The translations under genes were made by a program, and so were the position numbers. Shown here one piece after another: positions 27,701 to 35,613 of a stretch of DNA of 64,000 nucleotides. The DNA lies in contig JAIXKK010000030.1 in the NCBI GenBank assembly GCA_026954325.1, forward strand, positions 1 to 64,000, given 5' to 3'. The notes beneath the pieces are model-generated. The model saw nothing but the letters and a program-made list of their open reading frames with translations, did no database searches and was not told where the DNA came from. Source of the stretch: Bryobacterales bacterium. Its GTDB lineage: Bacteria; Acidobacteriota; Terriglobia; Bryobacterales; Bryobacteraceae. Position 1 is the stretch's first letter. Each line of letters opens with the position of its first letter.

Positions 27701-29867
27701 CACGGTGAGCAACATCGCCGCGGTGGCGGGCGCCACCTTTGGGACGACCACCGTGACGGACACCCTTCCCTCGGGGTGGACGCTCGGTTCGTTCAGCGGG
27801 AGTGGCTGGAACTGTTCGGGAACGGGGACGGTAACCTGCACGAGTTCGGCTGTTGTGGCCGGCGGCGCATCCTTTGCGGCGTTAAGCCTGACGGTAAACG
27901 TGCCGGCTGCTTCGCCCACGTCCGTGACGAACGCTGCGGCTGTCTCCACGACGGGAGAGATCAATACGGCCAACAATTCGGCAAGCGATCCGACGACGGT
28001 GATCCAGGTTCCGGCGAGCATCACGGCCACGGCAGGCACGCCGCAAAGCACGGCCGTTGGCACGGCATTCGCCACCGCCTTGCAGGCAACCGTGAAGGAT
28101 GCCGCGAACGTGGTGATCCCGAACATCACGGTGATGTTTACCGCGCCGGGTTCGGGAGCAAGCGGCGCGTTTACGGGGGGCTTGGCCTCGACAACCGCTT
28201 CGACGAACGCTTCGGGAATCGCGACGGCCGCCACGTTTACGGCCGACAACACGGCTGGATCTTACATGGTGACAGCGGCGGCGGCCGGGTTGGGGACGCC
28301 GGCGAACTTCTCATTGACGAACAATGCCGGAGCGCCGGCCACGGTGACCGCGAATTCGGGGACGGGCCAGAGCGCAACGGTGAACACCGCGTTCACGAAT
28401 CCGCTGTCGGTGACAGTGACGGATTCGCTCGGGAATCCCGTGTCCGGCGTGACGGTGAATTTCACAGGTCCGGGAAGCGGCGCCGGCATCGTGGCCACGA
28501 GCGCGCAAACGAACGCGTCGGGCGCCGCGAGCGCCACGGTCACGGCAAATACGGCCGCGGGCGGCCCGTACACGGTGACAGCCTCCGTGACGGGAGCCAC
28601 TTCGGCAACCTTCTCTCTGACAAACACCGCCGGCGCCGCATCGTCAGTGACGGCGAATTCGGGATCCGGACAAAGCGCGCCCGTGAATACCGCGTTTGCG
28701 AATCCGCTATCGGTGACGGTGCGCGATGCCTTTAACAATCCGGCTTCCGGCGTGACAGTGAACTTTGCGGGTCCCGGAAGCGCCGCAAGCATTGTGGCCG
28801 CCAGCGCCCAGACGAACGCCTCGGGCGTGGCAAGCGCCACCGTGACAGCGAACGGAACCGCGGGCGGTCCCTACACGGTGACCGCATCGGTGACCGGAGC
28901 CACTTCGGCGACATTCTCGTTGACCAACACCGCGGGAACGCCGGCGACGGTGACCGCAAATTCCGGCACGGGCCAAAGCGCGCCCGTGAACACCACGTTC
29001 GGGAGTCAATTGTCGGTGACTGTGCGTGATGCGTCGAATAATCCGCTATCGGGGATCACGGTGAATTTTGCAGGGCCGGGCAGCGGAGCGGGCATCGCCG
29101 CCACCAGCGCCCAGACGAACGCGTCGGGCGTGGCGAGCGCGACCGTGACGGCGAACACAGTCGCCGGCGGTCCCTATACGGTCACCGCCTCGGTGAGCGG
29201 CGCAACCCCGGCAACATTCTCTCTGACGAACACAGCGGGCGCGGCCTCATCGGTAACAGCGAGCTCCGGTACGGGCCAGAGCGCCGTCATCAACACCGCG
29301 TTTACCAATCCGCTATCGGTTACGGTGCGTGATGCCTTCAATAATCCCGTATCGGGCGTGACGGTGAACTTCGCCGGGCCGGGCAGTGGGGCCGGCATCG
29401 TGGCTACCACCGCGCAGACGAATGCTTCGGGCGTCGCCAGTGCCTCAGTGACGGCGAACGGAACAGCGGGCGGTCCCTACACGGTGACCGCCTCGGTAAG
29501 TGGCGCGACACCCGCGACCTTCTCGCTGACGAATCTCCCGTCTACCGTCAATGTTACGGGACAGGTGGCGGTTACCTCGACAGGACTCCTGTTTAGCCGC
29601 GTCACGCAAACGTTCAACGGCGCCATCACCATAACCAACACATCCGCACAAACCATCAATGCACCCATTCAGCTTGTGCTGACAAACCTCACTTCAGGCG
29701 TAACCCTGGCCAATGCCACCGGAATGACAGGCGGGAATCCCTACATCACCGTGGTGGCTGCCGGCAGCCTAGCGCCGGGTGCTTCCGCTTCGGTTGCCGT
29801 CCGGTTCAACAACCCTACAAACGGGTTTATCAGCTATACTCCAATGGTGGTCTCCGGAGGACTCTAA
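24726..29867 (+). CDS. giant secreted repeat protein (P-like, Ig-like, DUF11 and Big-1-like repeats)
   Basis: A 1713-residue exported protein, starting at ATG 24726 behind GGAGGAGGGG and carrying the signal peptide MAYRASTRAFAGLILAAGV. Modules in order: a proprotein-convertase-P-like unit (about 45-220), an Ig-like unit (224-328), a second P-like unit (338-531), a second Ig-like unit (535-631), a third P-like unit (641-841), two DUF11 units (845-965, 972-1091; KSHSGSFRQGDTGKTYTIHV), five bacterial Ig-like repeats (1096-1603) and a C-terminal beta domain (1604-1713). It is Thr/Ser/Ala/Gly-rich, as expected of an adhesin or surface stalk. No LPXTG, autotransporter or sorting tail is visible, so how it is anchored is unclear. 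A PEP-CTERM gene follows 3 bases later. Confidence 0.8.
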   Translation: MAYRASTRAFAGLILAAGVCAAQTTFNSSGTITVSSALQGNPYPTSPIGSCANGACIPVSGLVGSITDVKLTFNNFNVANAFNMGILLQAPNGAALDVMSNACHASGSTTFRLTDSGTVNGHAASNISPCFGTGDWLATTNHFSGFTPDNFPSPGPGTTGYTRADPDSNGDGTIGTTGKFANVFNGLTGASINGVWRLYVTNQAQAGATTGTIGSWSLTITTTGAGFSTTTTLSTPSPNPSFTSGANSSVTLSATVTSGGGTVNNGSVTFHDNTDGADIGTAAVNAGGVAATTHTFTNEGAHVLVATYTGGTGFAASAASNTVTQQVIKTTTSQSGAPPGTVGFCNTGGITLPTAGALLGQGPGKPYPSGVVVSGVNGIIQEVKVYINGYTSTNPNVNALMLVGPNGKTLEFMSYTGGATGINNLNLIWDDLAASQALPQTVSFVSGSYKPTSAIVNGTSTYCQSAVCNGITVSEPAPLVFEMAGPAGDPARTLLSQFAGAGANGTWKLFAQQRGNPDTAAINNWCINFTMTNGTATTTSVAATPNPATTGSPAAFTATVTNTAGPGSLINEGSVTFSDSVTGNNLGTSSVANGQATLNNITNLSEGNHTITASYTGTANFGFSSGSVNLRLNNPIVASFPTGSYKYCNQASPIAIPGNNHVSGPAYPYPSNIGVTHLPGTIKTVEVDFNSYNNLNPQGVQSLLVGPCQTAGCAPTAADTLDFFSNPQSAVSTGTINLAFLDAAANTIPNSSSLDVITGGQYKPFSRVNTNTYASPAPAGLYQYAAPAGNLTPPAWTFNGATTGVYQNRIGNGPWSLYLSQNVASANDASVGNWCLNFTINPPVLAITKSHSGSFRQGDTGKTYTIHVTNNGPGPTGGTTTVVDDLASAPGLTITNMAGTNWTCTTATRTCTSTLDIDAGNSFPDITVTVNVAGNATAGTNSQTNTANVSGGGSAGTATATDPTTIIPAPDLSISKSHTGNFTQGQTGVYNITVSNIAAVAGATFGTTTVTDTLPSGWTLGSFSGSGWNCSGTGTVTCTSSAVVAGGASFAALSLTVNVPAASPTSVTNAAAVSTTGEINTANNSASDPTTVIQVPASITATAGTPQSTAVGTAFATALQATVKDAANVVIPNITVMFTAPGSGASGAFTGGLASTTASTNASGIATAATFTADNTAGSYMVTAAAAGLGTPANFSLTNNAGAPATVTANSGTGQSATVNTAFTNPLSVTVTDSLGNPVSGVTVNFTGPGSGAGIVATSAQTNASGAASATVTANTAAGGPYTVTASVTGATSATFSLTNTAGAASSVTANSGSGQSAPVNTAFANPLSVTVRDAFNNPASGVTVNFAGPGSAASIVAASAQTNASGVASATVTANGTAGGPYTVTASVTGATSATFSLTNTAGTPATVTANSGTGQSAPVNTTFGSQLSVTVRDASNNPLSGITVNFAGPGSGAGIAATSAQTNASGVASATVTANTVAGGPYTVTASVSGATPATFSLTNTAGAASSVTASSGTGQSAVINTAFTNPLSVTVRDAFNNPVSGVTVNFAGPGSGAGIVATTAQTNASGVASASVTANGTAGGPYTVTASVSGATPATFSLTNLPSTVNVTGQVAVTSTGLLFSRVTQTFNGAITITNTSAQTINAPIQLVLTNLTSGVTLANATGMTGGNPYITVVAAGSLAPGASASVAVRFNNPTNGFISYTPMVVSGGL
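28326..29537 (+). repeat. four tandem 303-base coding repeats
   Basis: Four in-frame units of exactly 303 bases (101 codons) start at 28326, 28629, 28932 and 29235. Each begins with an Ala-Gly pair, carries a G(T/S)GQSA core, PLSVTVRD, NFAGPGS, AQTNASG and TASVTGAT blocks and ends in FSLTN. Units 2 and 4 share AGAASSVT starts and units 1 and 3 AG(A/T)PATVT starts, suggesting that a two-unit block was duplicated. A more divergent fifth unit precedes them (28011-28325). Confidence 0.9.
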
Positions 29868-29870
29868 TCC

Positions 29871-30461
29871 ATGATGAAAATGGTGTTCTTACCGCTACTA
29901 CTTTGCGCATCCGCGTTTGGAGCACAGTACCAGGTCACCGTGAACACGAGTGGCGCGCCTGCGTCAGGCTGGCTGGATTTTCAGTTCAATCCGGGACCGG
30001 TGAGCAGTCAGAGTGCTTTCGTGACCATCGGCGCCTTCGCCCCCGGGGGCAATCTGACAGGTTTCCCTGGGACTAGTCGCTCCACGTCGGGAACCCTGCC
30101 CTCCACCGTCACCATCAATAACAGCACCGCCTTTAACTTTTATTTCCAAACCTTCAACTTCGGCCCCCAAATCACCTTTCTCGTGACGCTGGATGGTCCT
30201 GCGTTGCAGACGCCGGACGGGACGTCGGCATCGGGATCCACGTTTGGATTCGCCATGTTCGCCAACGATCAGATGACGCCCCTGTTGACCAGTGATCCCA
30301 ACGGCTTCGCAGTCACAATTGACGTGAACCTCAATGGGACCACAACCGTGACCAATTTCTCCACCGCCACATCGGTATCAGCGATTCCCGAACCGGCGAG
30401 CCTCGCTCTGGCCGGGGCGGGTCTGTTGCTTCTGTTCGGCCTCAAGTCCAGGCGCAACTGA
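29871..30461 (+). CDS. PEP-CTERM sorting domain protein
   Basis: A 196-residue exported protein with a signal peptide (MMKMVFLPLLLCASAFG), a beta-rich middle of the NF038129-like type (VTVNTSGAPASGWLDFQFNP) and a C-terminal PEP-CTERM signal: IPEPASLALAGAGLLLLFG followed by the basic tail LKSRRN. The signal directs the protein to an exosortase (EpsH/XrtA type), which would have to be encoded elsewhere since none is in the window. It begins 3 bases after the giant surface protein and is therefore in the same operon. A matrix or cell-surface role shared with that protein is a reasonable inference. Confidence 0.85.
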   Translation: MMKMVFLPLLLCASAFGAQYQVTVNTSGAPASGWLDFQFNPGPVSSQSAFVTIGAFAPGGNLTGFPGTSRSTSGTLPSTVTINNSTAFNFYFQTFNFGPQITFLVTLDGPALQTPDGTSASGSTFGFAMFANDQMTPLLTSDPNGFAVTIDVNLNGTTTVTNFSTATSVSAIPEPASLALAGAGLLLLFGLKSRRN

Positions 30462-30466
30462 GCGGT

Positions 30467-31117
30467 TTACTGAATAATCTTCTTCCGTACCGCGTACAAC
30501 ACGATCTCCGCCGTATTGTGCACACCAATCTTCTGCATGATGTGAGTACGGTGCGTCTCCACGGTATACGGGCTGACGTTGAGCAGGGAGGCGACATCCT
30601 TGTTCGATTTCCCCTCGGCGAGCAGTTGCAGCACTTCCCGCTCGCGTTCCGTAAGCAGGTCGTAGGAATCCTGCAACCCTTTCCGCTGAAGGTGGCGCGT
30701 GTAGTCCTCCGCCAGCATCTGGGCGATTGTGGGGCTGAAGAAAGACTTACCCTGGGCCACGGCGCGCACGGCGCGTGTCAGGTCCTCGTCGGCGGTGCCC
30801 TTGAGCAGATACCCCTTCACTCCGGATGTCAGTGCGCGGACGAGGTAGCTGTCCTCGGCATGCATGCTGAGGATGATGACAGCGGTGTCCGGGTTGCGCT
30901 TGACGATCTGCGCCGCGGCTTCAATGCCGTTCAGTTGAGGCATCCCGATATCCATCACGACCACCTTTGGATTGAACTCCTCGGCGAGGCGGACGGCCTC
31001 GCGTCCGTCGGCGGCCTCGGCCACGATTTCCATATCGTCCTGCCGCTCCAGAAGGAAGCGTAAGCCTTTGCGGACAACGCCGTGGTCGTCGGCGACAAGG
31101 ATGCGGATCTTGCTCAT
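30467..31117 (-). CDS. NarL/FixJ-family response regulator
   Basis: A 216-residue regulator with an N-terminal receiver domain (phospho-acceptor Asp in KVVVMDIGMPQLNG near residue 55, acidic pair DDH at 9-11, the Ser/Lys switch residues in VIILSMHA and GYLLKG) and a C-terminal LuxR-type helix-turn-helix (LTEREREVLQLLAEG and the recognition helix NVSPYTVETHRTHIMQK). The ATG at 31117 is chosen since the longer frame lacks sensible sequence. Its start overlaps the end of the histidine kinase gene (ATGA, 31114-31117), so the two are coupled. Targets are unknown. Its 3' end converges with the PEP-CTERM gene. Confidence 0.9.
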   Translation of the reverse strand: MSKIRILVADDHGVVRKGLRFLLERQDDMEIVAEAADGREAVRLAEEFNPKVVVMDIGMPQLNGIEAAAQIVKRNPDTAVIILSMHAEDSYLVRALTSGVKGYLLKGTADEDLTRAVRAVAQGKSFFSPTIAQMLAEDYTRHLQRKGLQDSYDLLTEREREVLQLLAEGKSNKDVASLLNVSPYTVETHRTHIMQKIGVHNTAEIVLYAVRKKIIQ

Positions 31118-32475
31118 GCGGAAGCCTCGGCGGAAGATGGAATGTTCACGCGCACCAGGGTTCCCCGGTTCGGCTGCGAGATGATATCTATCTCCCCTCC
31201 TAATTCTCTCACCCGCTCCTCCATTCCGATGAGTCCCACCCCGCGGCGATGCCCGCCGTCTTCCGGAAGTCCGGCGCCATCGTCCTGGACGATGAGGGAG
31301 ATGAACTCCTGCTGGCGGTGGACCGTCACCCGCACGTTGGACGGGTTCGCGTGCCGGGCGCAATTCGTGAGGGCTTCCTGCACCACGCGATAAATGCAGG
31401 TGCGGACCCGGTCAGGCAGGTTGTTCAGTTCCCCTTCCATTTCGAGATCCACGGGGATTCCGCTGCGGCGGGTGAACTCGCGCGCCTGCCAGTCGAGGGC
31501 GGGCGCCAGGCCGAGGTCGTCCAGCATCGAGGGGCGTAAGCCCATCGCCATATCGCGCACCGCCCGCAGCGTGCGTTCGGCAAGAGCCTTGCCCTCCGTC
31601 AGATGCTCTTCGAATTCATGGTCCGCCTCGCGGCGCAGCGCGCCAAGGTTCCCGAACTCCATCTGGATGGCGGTGAGCATCTGCCCGATCTGGTCGTGCA
31701 ACTCTCTCGAGATCGCGCGGCGTTCCTCCTCCTGCGCCTTCACCAGTTGCTGGGAAAGGTTGCGCAGTTCCTCGCGGTGCAGTTCCGTCTGTTGCCTCAA
31801 CAGTTCCGCGCGCTTCTCGAGTTTCACCATGCGCGTGATGCTGGCGCCCGCAATCACGAGCCCGCTGAACATCGTCAATCCGAACATCAGCCGCAGAAAG
31901 CTTTCAAACTCCCGCTGCGTGCCGCGGATGGCTTCCTGCTGAAGACGCAGGTTGGAAGTGTTGAGTTCTTCGATCTGCCGGGCGATGGAAAGAATGGTTT
32001 CGCGAAAGGGGATGACGCGCCGGCGCAGGAATGTGGTTCCGTAGCGCAATCTTTCCGCCGGAGACCACTGGAGCACCTGCTGGACGGATTCACCGTAGTC
32101 CTCCACTTCCCGCCGCAGGACCAGGACAGTCTGGCTGTCTTCCGGCCCCAGGTCTTTTTCCACCAGGTTCAGACTGTCCCGCATGGAGGCGTGAACTTCG
32201 AGCAGTTGAGCGCGCTGTTGCCCGGCGGAATAATATGTGGGATCGAGGAGATAGTCGCGAATCAGGATGGCGAGAGTGGAGGTGTCGGAACGCAGTCTGC
32301 GCAGCGGCGCTTCCCTTCGCTGATGATCGCTCTGAATGCGCCGCATCTCTTCGTAGATGGCGTTGGACTTGCGCTCGATCATCCAGGCGGCAATCACCAG
32401 GAGAGTGAGCAGCGCGCCGAAAGCGAACGCGAGCAGCGCCCAGCCGGCGCGCGTTGCTGGACTCGAAGGCGGCAT
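31114..32475 (-). CDS. NarL-type sensor histidine kinase (HisKA_3)
   Basis: A 453-residue membrane kinase with transmembrane segments at about 11-31 and 196-216, a periplasmic helical CHASE3-like region between them, a HisKA_3 dimerisation domain (phospho-acceptor His in EERRAISRELHDQIGQM) and a HATPase_c domain (N-box VQEALTNCARHANP, G-boxes DDGAGLP and GVGLIGMEERVRELGG). It phosphorylates the coupled NarL-type regulator. The frame is open to 32541, but the extra 22 residues would be the complement of the facing phosphatase N-terminus, so ATG 32475 is preferred. The stop lies inside the regulator start. Confidence 0.9.
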   Translation of the reverse strand: MPPSSPATRAGWALLAFAFGALLTLLVIAAWMIERKSNAIYEEMRRIQSDHQRREAPLRRLRSDTSTLAILIRDYLLDPTYYSAGQQRAQLLEVHASMRDSLNLVEKDLGPEDSQTVLVLRREVEDYGESVQQVLQWSPAERLRYGTTFLRRRVIPFRETILSIARQIEELNTSNLRLQQEAIRGTQREFESFLRLMFGLTMFSGLVIAGASITRMVKLEKRAELLRQQTELHREELRNLSQQLVKAQEEERRAISRELHDQIGQMLTAIQMEFGNLGALRREADHEFEEHLTEGKALAERTLRAVRDMAMGLRPSMLDDLGLAPALDWQAREFTRRSGIPVDLEMEGELNNLPDRVRTCIYRVVQEALTNCARHANPSNVRVTVHRQQEFISLIVQDDGAGLPEDGGHRRGVGLIGMEERVRELGGEIDIISQPNRGTLVRVNIPSSAEASA

Positions 32476-32496
32476 GTATCCCACTATAAAAATTGT
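32476..32496. promoter_or_regulatory. 21-base divergent promoter gap
   Basis: The histidine kinase and the phosphatase start codons are only 21 bases apart and on opposite strands. The gap is AT-rich with TATAAA on the plus strand (near 32485) and TATAGT on the minus strand (near 32484), both only 5-10 bases before their ATG. No ribosome sites fit, so one or both mRNAs may be leaderless. This is inferred from spacing; upstream elements must lie within the facing gene. Confidence 0.35.
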
Positions 32497-33270
32497 ATGC
32501 GGCTTGTCATTACCGATCTCGACGGCACGCTGCTCGATCATGATACCTATTCCTTCGCCGAGGCTCAGCCGGCGCTCGATCTACTCAGCCGCCTGGGCGT
32601 GCCGGTGATCTTCGCCAGCAGCAAGACACGCGCGGAAATCCTGATGTGGCGCCGGCTCATGGACAACCGCCATCCGTTCATCTCCGAAAACGGCGGCGCG
32701 GTGTTCTATCCGCCCGGCTATTTTCCGGACGGGCCGGAAGCGGATATTTTCGGAGACCCTTACCCGGAACTGGTGCGGGCGCTGGAGGAGGCTTCCGAAG
32801 AGAGCGGATGCCCCGTCACCGGCTTCGCCCGGATGAGCGTCCAGGACGTGGCGCGAGAATGCGGCATGACACCGGCCATGGCGCGCCTGGCCAGACAGCG
32901 TGAATGCGATGAGCCGTTTCTGGCGCATGACCAGGACCGGCTGGATGCCTTGCTCTCCGCCATTGCGTCTCGCGGGAAGCGCTACACCCGCGGCGGGCGG
33001 TTCCACCACATCACCGGAAAGCATGACAAGGCAGCGGCCGTGCGGAAACTCTTGGAGCGGTTCCGCGTGGTTGCCCCTGATGTCGTGGCAATCGGCCTGG
33101 GGGATGGTCTCAATGACGCGCAATTTCTCAATGCCGTGGACATTCCCATCCTTATCCGCTCCGCTTCAACGGAAAAACTGAAGGCGGCCGTCCCCCGGGG
33201 ATCCGTCACTCGCGAAACCGGACCGCGAGGGTGGCGCGAAGCCATTCTCGAATTGTTTGTTCAGACCTGA
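32497..33270 (+). CDS. mannosyl-3-phosphoglycerate phosphatase, HAD family
   Basis: A 257-residue HAD-IIB phosphatase. The catalytic DxD is Asp7/Asp9 in MRLVITDLDGTLL; motif II is FASSKTRAEI; the cap domain follows (about 85-185) and motif IV is AIGLGDGLNDAQFL. The family dephosphorylates mannosyl-3-phosphoglycerate to the compatible solute mannosylglycerate. The matching synthase is not in the window, so YedP-like activity on another glyceryl sugar phosphate remains possible. A longer open frame upstream to 31603 is a shadow of the kinase gene; the ATG at 32497 is chosen on the motif. Its stop is directly adjacent to the stop of the convergent DUF1501 gene. Confidence 0.85.
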   Translation: MRLVITDLDGTLLDHDTYSFAEAQPALDLLSRLGVPVIFASSKTRAEILMWRRLMDNRHPFISENGGAVFYPPGYFPDGPEADIFGDPYPELVRALEEASEESGCPVTGFARMSVQDVARECGMTPAMARLARQRECDEPFLAHDQDRLDALLSAIASRGKRYTRGGRFHHITGKHDKAAAVRKLLERFRVVAPDVVAIGLGDGLNDAQFLNAVDIPILIRSASTEKLKAAVPRGSVTRETGPRGWREAILELFVQT

Positions 33271-34695
33271 TTACGCGATGATCTCTTTGATCACCCTGCC
33301 GCCAATGTCGGTCAGCTTCTTATAACGTCCGGCGTGCAGGAACGTCAGGCGGCCCTGGTCGAGCCCCAGCAATTGCAGCAGCGTGGCGTGCACATCCCGC
33401 AGCGGAATCGGATCTTCAGCGGGGCGCACGGAAAACTCATCCGTCTCTCCGAAGGTGGACCCCGCTTTAACGTTGCCTCCGGCCATCCACATCACCAACC
33501 CATATTGGTTGTGATCGCGGCCGGGCTTGTCGGTGACCAGATTGTTGTCGAACGGTGTCCGGCCCATCTCCGAAGCCCACACCACCAGCGTCTCCTCGAG
33601 CAATCCGCGCGATTTCAAGTCCTTGATCAGCCCCGCCACTCCCTTATCCACCTCGCGGCAATGCTTCGGGACGCGGCCCTGCACGTCGCCATGATCATCC
33701 CAGCGGTCGCCGCCCGCTCCGTGCAGGCAGAGAATATAGCGCACGCCACGTTCTACCATACGGCGCGCCATGAGGCACTGGCGGCCGAACGGCTCGGAAA
33801 TCGGGTCATCCAATCCGTACAGCTTCCTCGTCGCCTCGGACTCCTTACTCAAGTCCACCAGTTCGGGGGCCTTCGATTGCATACGGAAGGCAAGCTCATA
33901 GGAAGCGATGCGCGCCTCCAGTTCGCTCGTATTCGTGCGCGCTCCGCTGTGCTCTTCGCTGAACCACTTCAACAAGTCGAGTTCCGAGCGCTGCTCGGAT
34001 GCGCTGACCGCGGCAGGCCGGTTCAGGTCCACAATAGGCGCGGAACCGTTGCGGAAGATGGTCCCCTGATAGGCCGCCGGCAGGAATCCGTTGCCCCAGA
34101 CACCCGCTCCGCCGATGGTGGAGCCGCGGTGATCGCCGAGCACGATAAAACCGGGAAGATCCTGATTTTCCGTGCCGAGTCCATAGGTGACCCAGGCGCC
34201 GATGGAAGCGCTCCCCGGAAACTGATTTCCCGTCAACGAATGGTAGACCGCCGGGCCGTGATTGTTGTTGTCCACCTTCACGCCGTGAATGAACGCCAGC
34301 TCATCCACCGTGGAGGCGAGCGCCGGCATCAGGTCCGTAATCCAGCGGCCCGATTGGCCGTGCCGCCGCAGCGGCGCTACCGGCGGGATGACACGATTCG
34401 GAGCGGCGGAAAACGTGGCGATCTCTCCGCTTGTCCCCCGGGCTTGCGGCATCCGCTGCCCGGCGTACTTGAGCAAGGCCGGCTTGTGCTCGAACAACTC
34501 CATCTGGCTGACGCCGCCCTCCATAAAGAGGAAGATGCAACTCTTGGCCTTGGCGGCGAAGTGCCGCGGCTTGGGTGACAGCGGATTGCCCCTGCCGCCG
34601 GCTGCCGGGGCGATGCCGGCGAACGCCAGCCCGCCCAGGCCAAGGTAGGAATCGAACAGCATCCGCCGGCGGGAAATCAGTTTCGGATCGAACAT
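33271..34695 (-). CDS. DUF1501 family secreted protein, Tat signal
   Basis: A 474-residue DUF1501 protein, a member of the alkaline-phosphatase-like fold common in Planctomycetota and Acidobacteriota and always found behind DUF1549/DUF1553 (PSD1) cytochrome-type genes. A twin-arginine signal is seen (SRRRMLFDSYLGLGGLAFAG). Family landmarks are SCIFLFMEGGVSQMELFEHK, GDRWDDHGDVQGRVPKH and VWASEMGRTPFDN...DHNQYG near residue 390. Substrates are not established; breakdown of sulfated or complex polysaccharides has been proposed for such pairs. It is intact, but its upstream partner (34709-35586) is broken, so the pair may be dying. The gap between them is 13 bases. Confidence 0.85.
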   Translation of the reverse strand: MFDPKLISRRRMLFDSYLGLGGLAFAGIAPAAGGRGNPLSPKPRHFAAKAKSCIFLFMEGGVSQMELFEHKPALLKYAGQRMPQARGTSGEIATFSAAPNRVIPPVAPLRRHGQSGRWITDLMPALASTVDELAFIHGVKVDNNNHGPAVYHSLTGNQFPGSASIGAWVTYGLGTENQDLPGFIVLGDHRGSTIGGAGVWGNGFLPAAYQGTIFRNGSAPIVDLNRPAAVSASEQRSELDLLKWFSEEHSGARTNTSELEARIASYELAFRMQSKAPELVDLSKESEATRKLYGLDDPISEPFGRQCLMARRMVERGVRYILCLHGAGGDRWDDHGDVQGRVPKHCREVDKGVAGLIKDLKSRGLLEETLVVWASEMGRTPFDNNLVTDKPGRDHNQYGLVMWMAGGNVKAGSTFGETDEFSVRPAEDPIPLRDVHATLLQLLGLDQGRLTFLHAGRYKKLTDIGGRVIKEIIA

Positions 34696-34708
34696 AGCGC
34701 CACTCTCC

Positions 34709-35586
34709 TCAATCCAGATACAGAAATTCGTTGGCGTTCAGCAGCACGCGGCAAATCGCATCCAGGCCGCCGGAAAATTTTTCAAATTTCGCCTTCTCGG
34801 CCGCGCTGGGCGGGCGCTGCAGGACATATTGAAAGGCCTTCGTCACCTCCGCCGCGCGTCCTTTGGCGTTCCGTTCCACTCGCTCCGCAAGTTGGGCCGC
34901 TTCGTCTTGCACCAGGTAGCCGTTCATCATGCTCAGCGCCTGGAGCGGAGTGGTGGTGACGCTACGCCGTTCGCACGACTCGCTGAATACGGGTGCATCG
35001 AAGGCCGCCATCACCGGCAGCGGCAGCGAGCGGCGGTGGAAAATGTAAATGCTCCGCCGGCGCGCGTCTTCCTCTTTCTCGTTCGGCTCCCACATCACGC
35101 CGCCGCCGCGGCCGTATCGCGCGAAGTCCGCAAGATCGGCGGGAAGCGGCGGAAAGATGCTGGGTCCGCCGCGCTCCGGATTCAAGCGCCCGCTGATGTA
35201 CAGCACGCTGTCACGGATCTCTTCCGCCTCCAGCCGCCGGCGGTTGGCGCGCCACAACAGCTTGTTTTCCGGATCCAGTTTTCAATACGTCCGATGTCCG
35301 CGGCCGCCAGCGCCCCACCGAAAGGCATGCGCGGCGCCATCTCGCACTTCAGCATCTTCACGAGCGGGCTCAGTTCCGGATGTCCGCCGATCACAGCCTT
35401 GCCGTGATTCTTACCGCCGGCGATGACAGCCTGAAGCGTCTCAACCGAGAAGTCACTGCTCCTGGTCTTCCCCGCATGGCACGCCGCGCAGTGGGTATTG
35501 AGGAGGGGAGCGATGTCACGGGTAAAGTCGGGAGCGGCGGCGAAGACAGCCGGGACGAACCCCAGGAGGAGAAGGAGGCGGGACAT
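34709..35586 (-). pseudogene. PSD1 (cytochrome c/DUF1549/DUF1553) gene with internal deletion
   Basis: The N-terminal part (35586-35281) encodes a signal peptide and a PSCyt1-like cytochrome domain (LLNTHCAACHAGKTR heme motif, MPFGGALAAADIGRIENWIR). The C-terminal part (35280-34709) encodes the end of DUF1553 (KLDPENKLLWRANRRRLEAE, RRSVTTTPLQALSMMN). The intervening DUF1549 domain and most of DUF1553, about 500-600 codons in intact relatives, are missing and the two parts are out of frame. At the joint the sequence AAAACTGGATCCGG (35269-35282) can be read as the end of either part (NWIR in one frame, KLDPE in the other), which fits deletion between short homologies. The DUF1501 partner follows 13 bases downstream. 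Confidence 0.8.
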
Positions 35587-35613
35587 GCTGGTGAAATGAG
35601 TATATCAAGGCGC

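Noticed and set aside
28011..29537. Regularly spaced repeats as a CRISPR array
   Set aside because: The 303-base period lies inside an open frame and encodes Ig-like domains.
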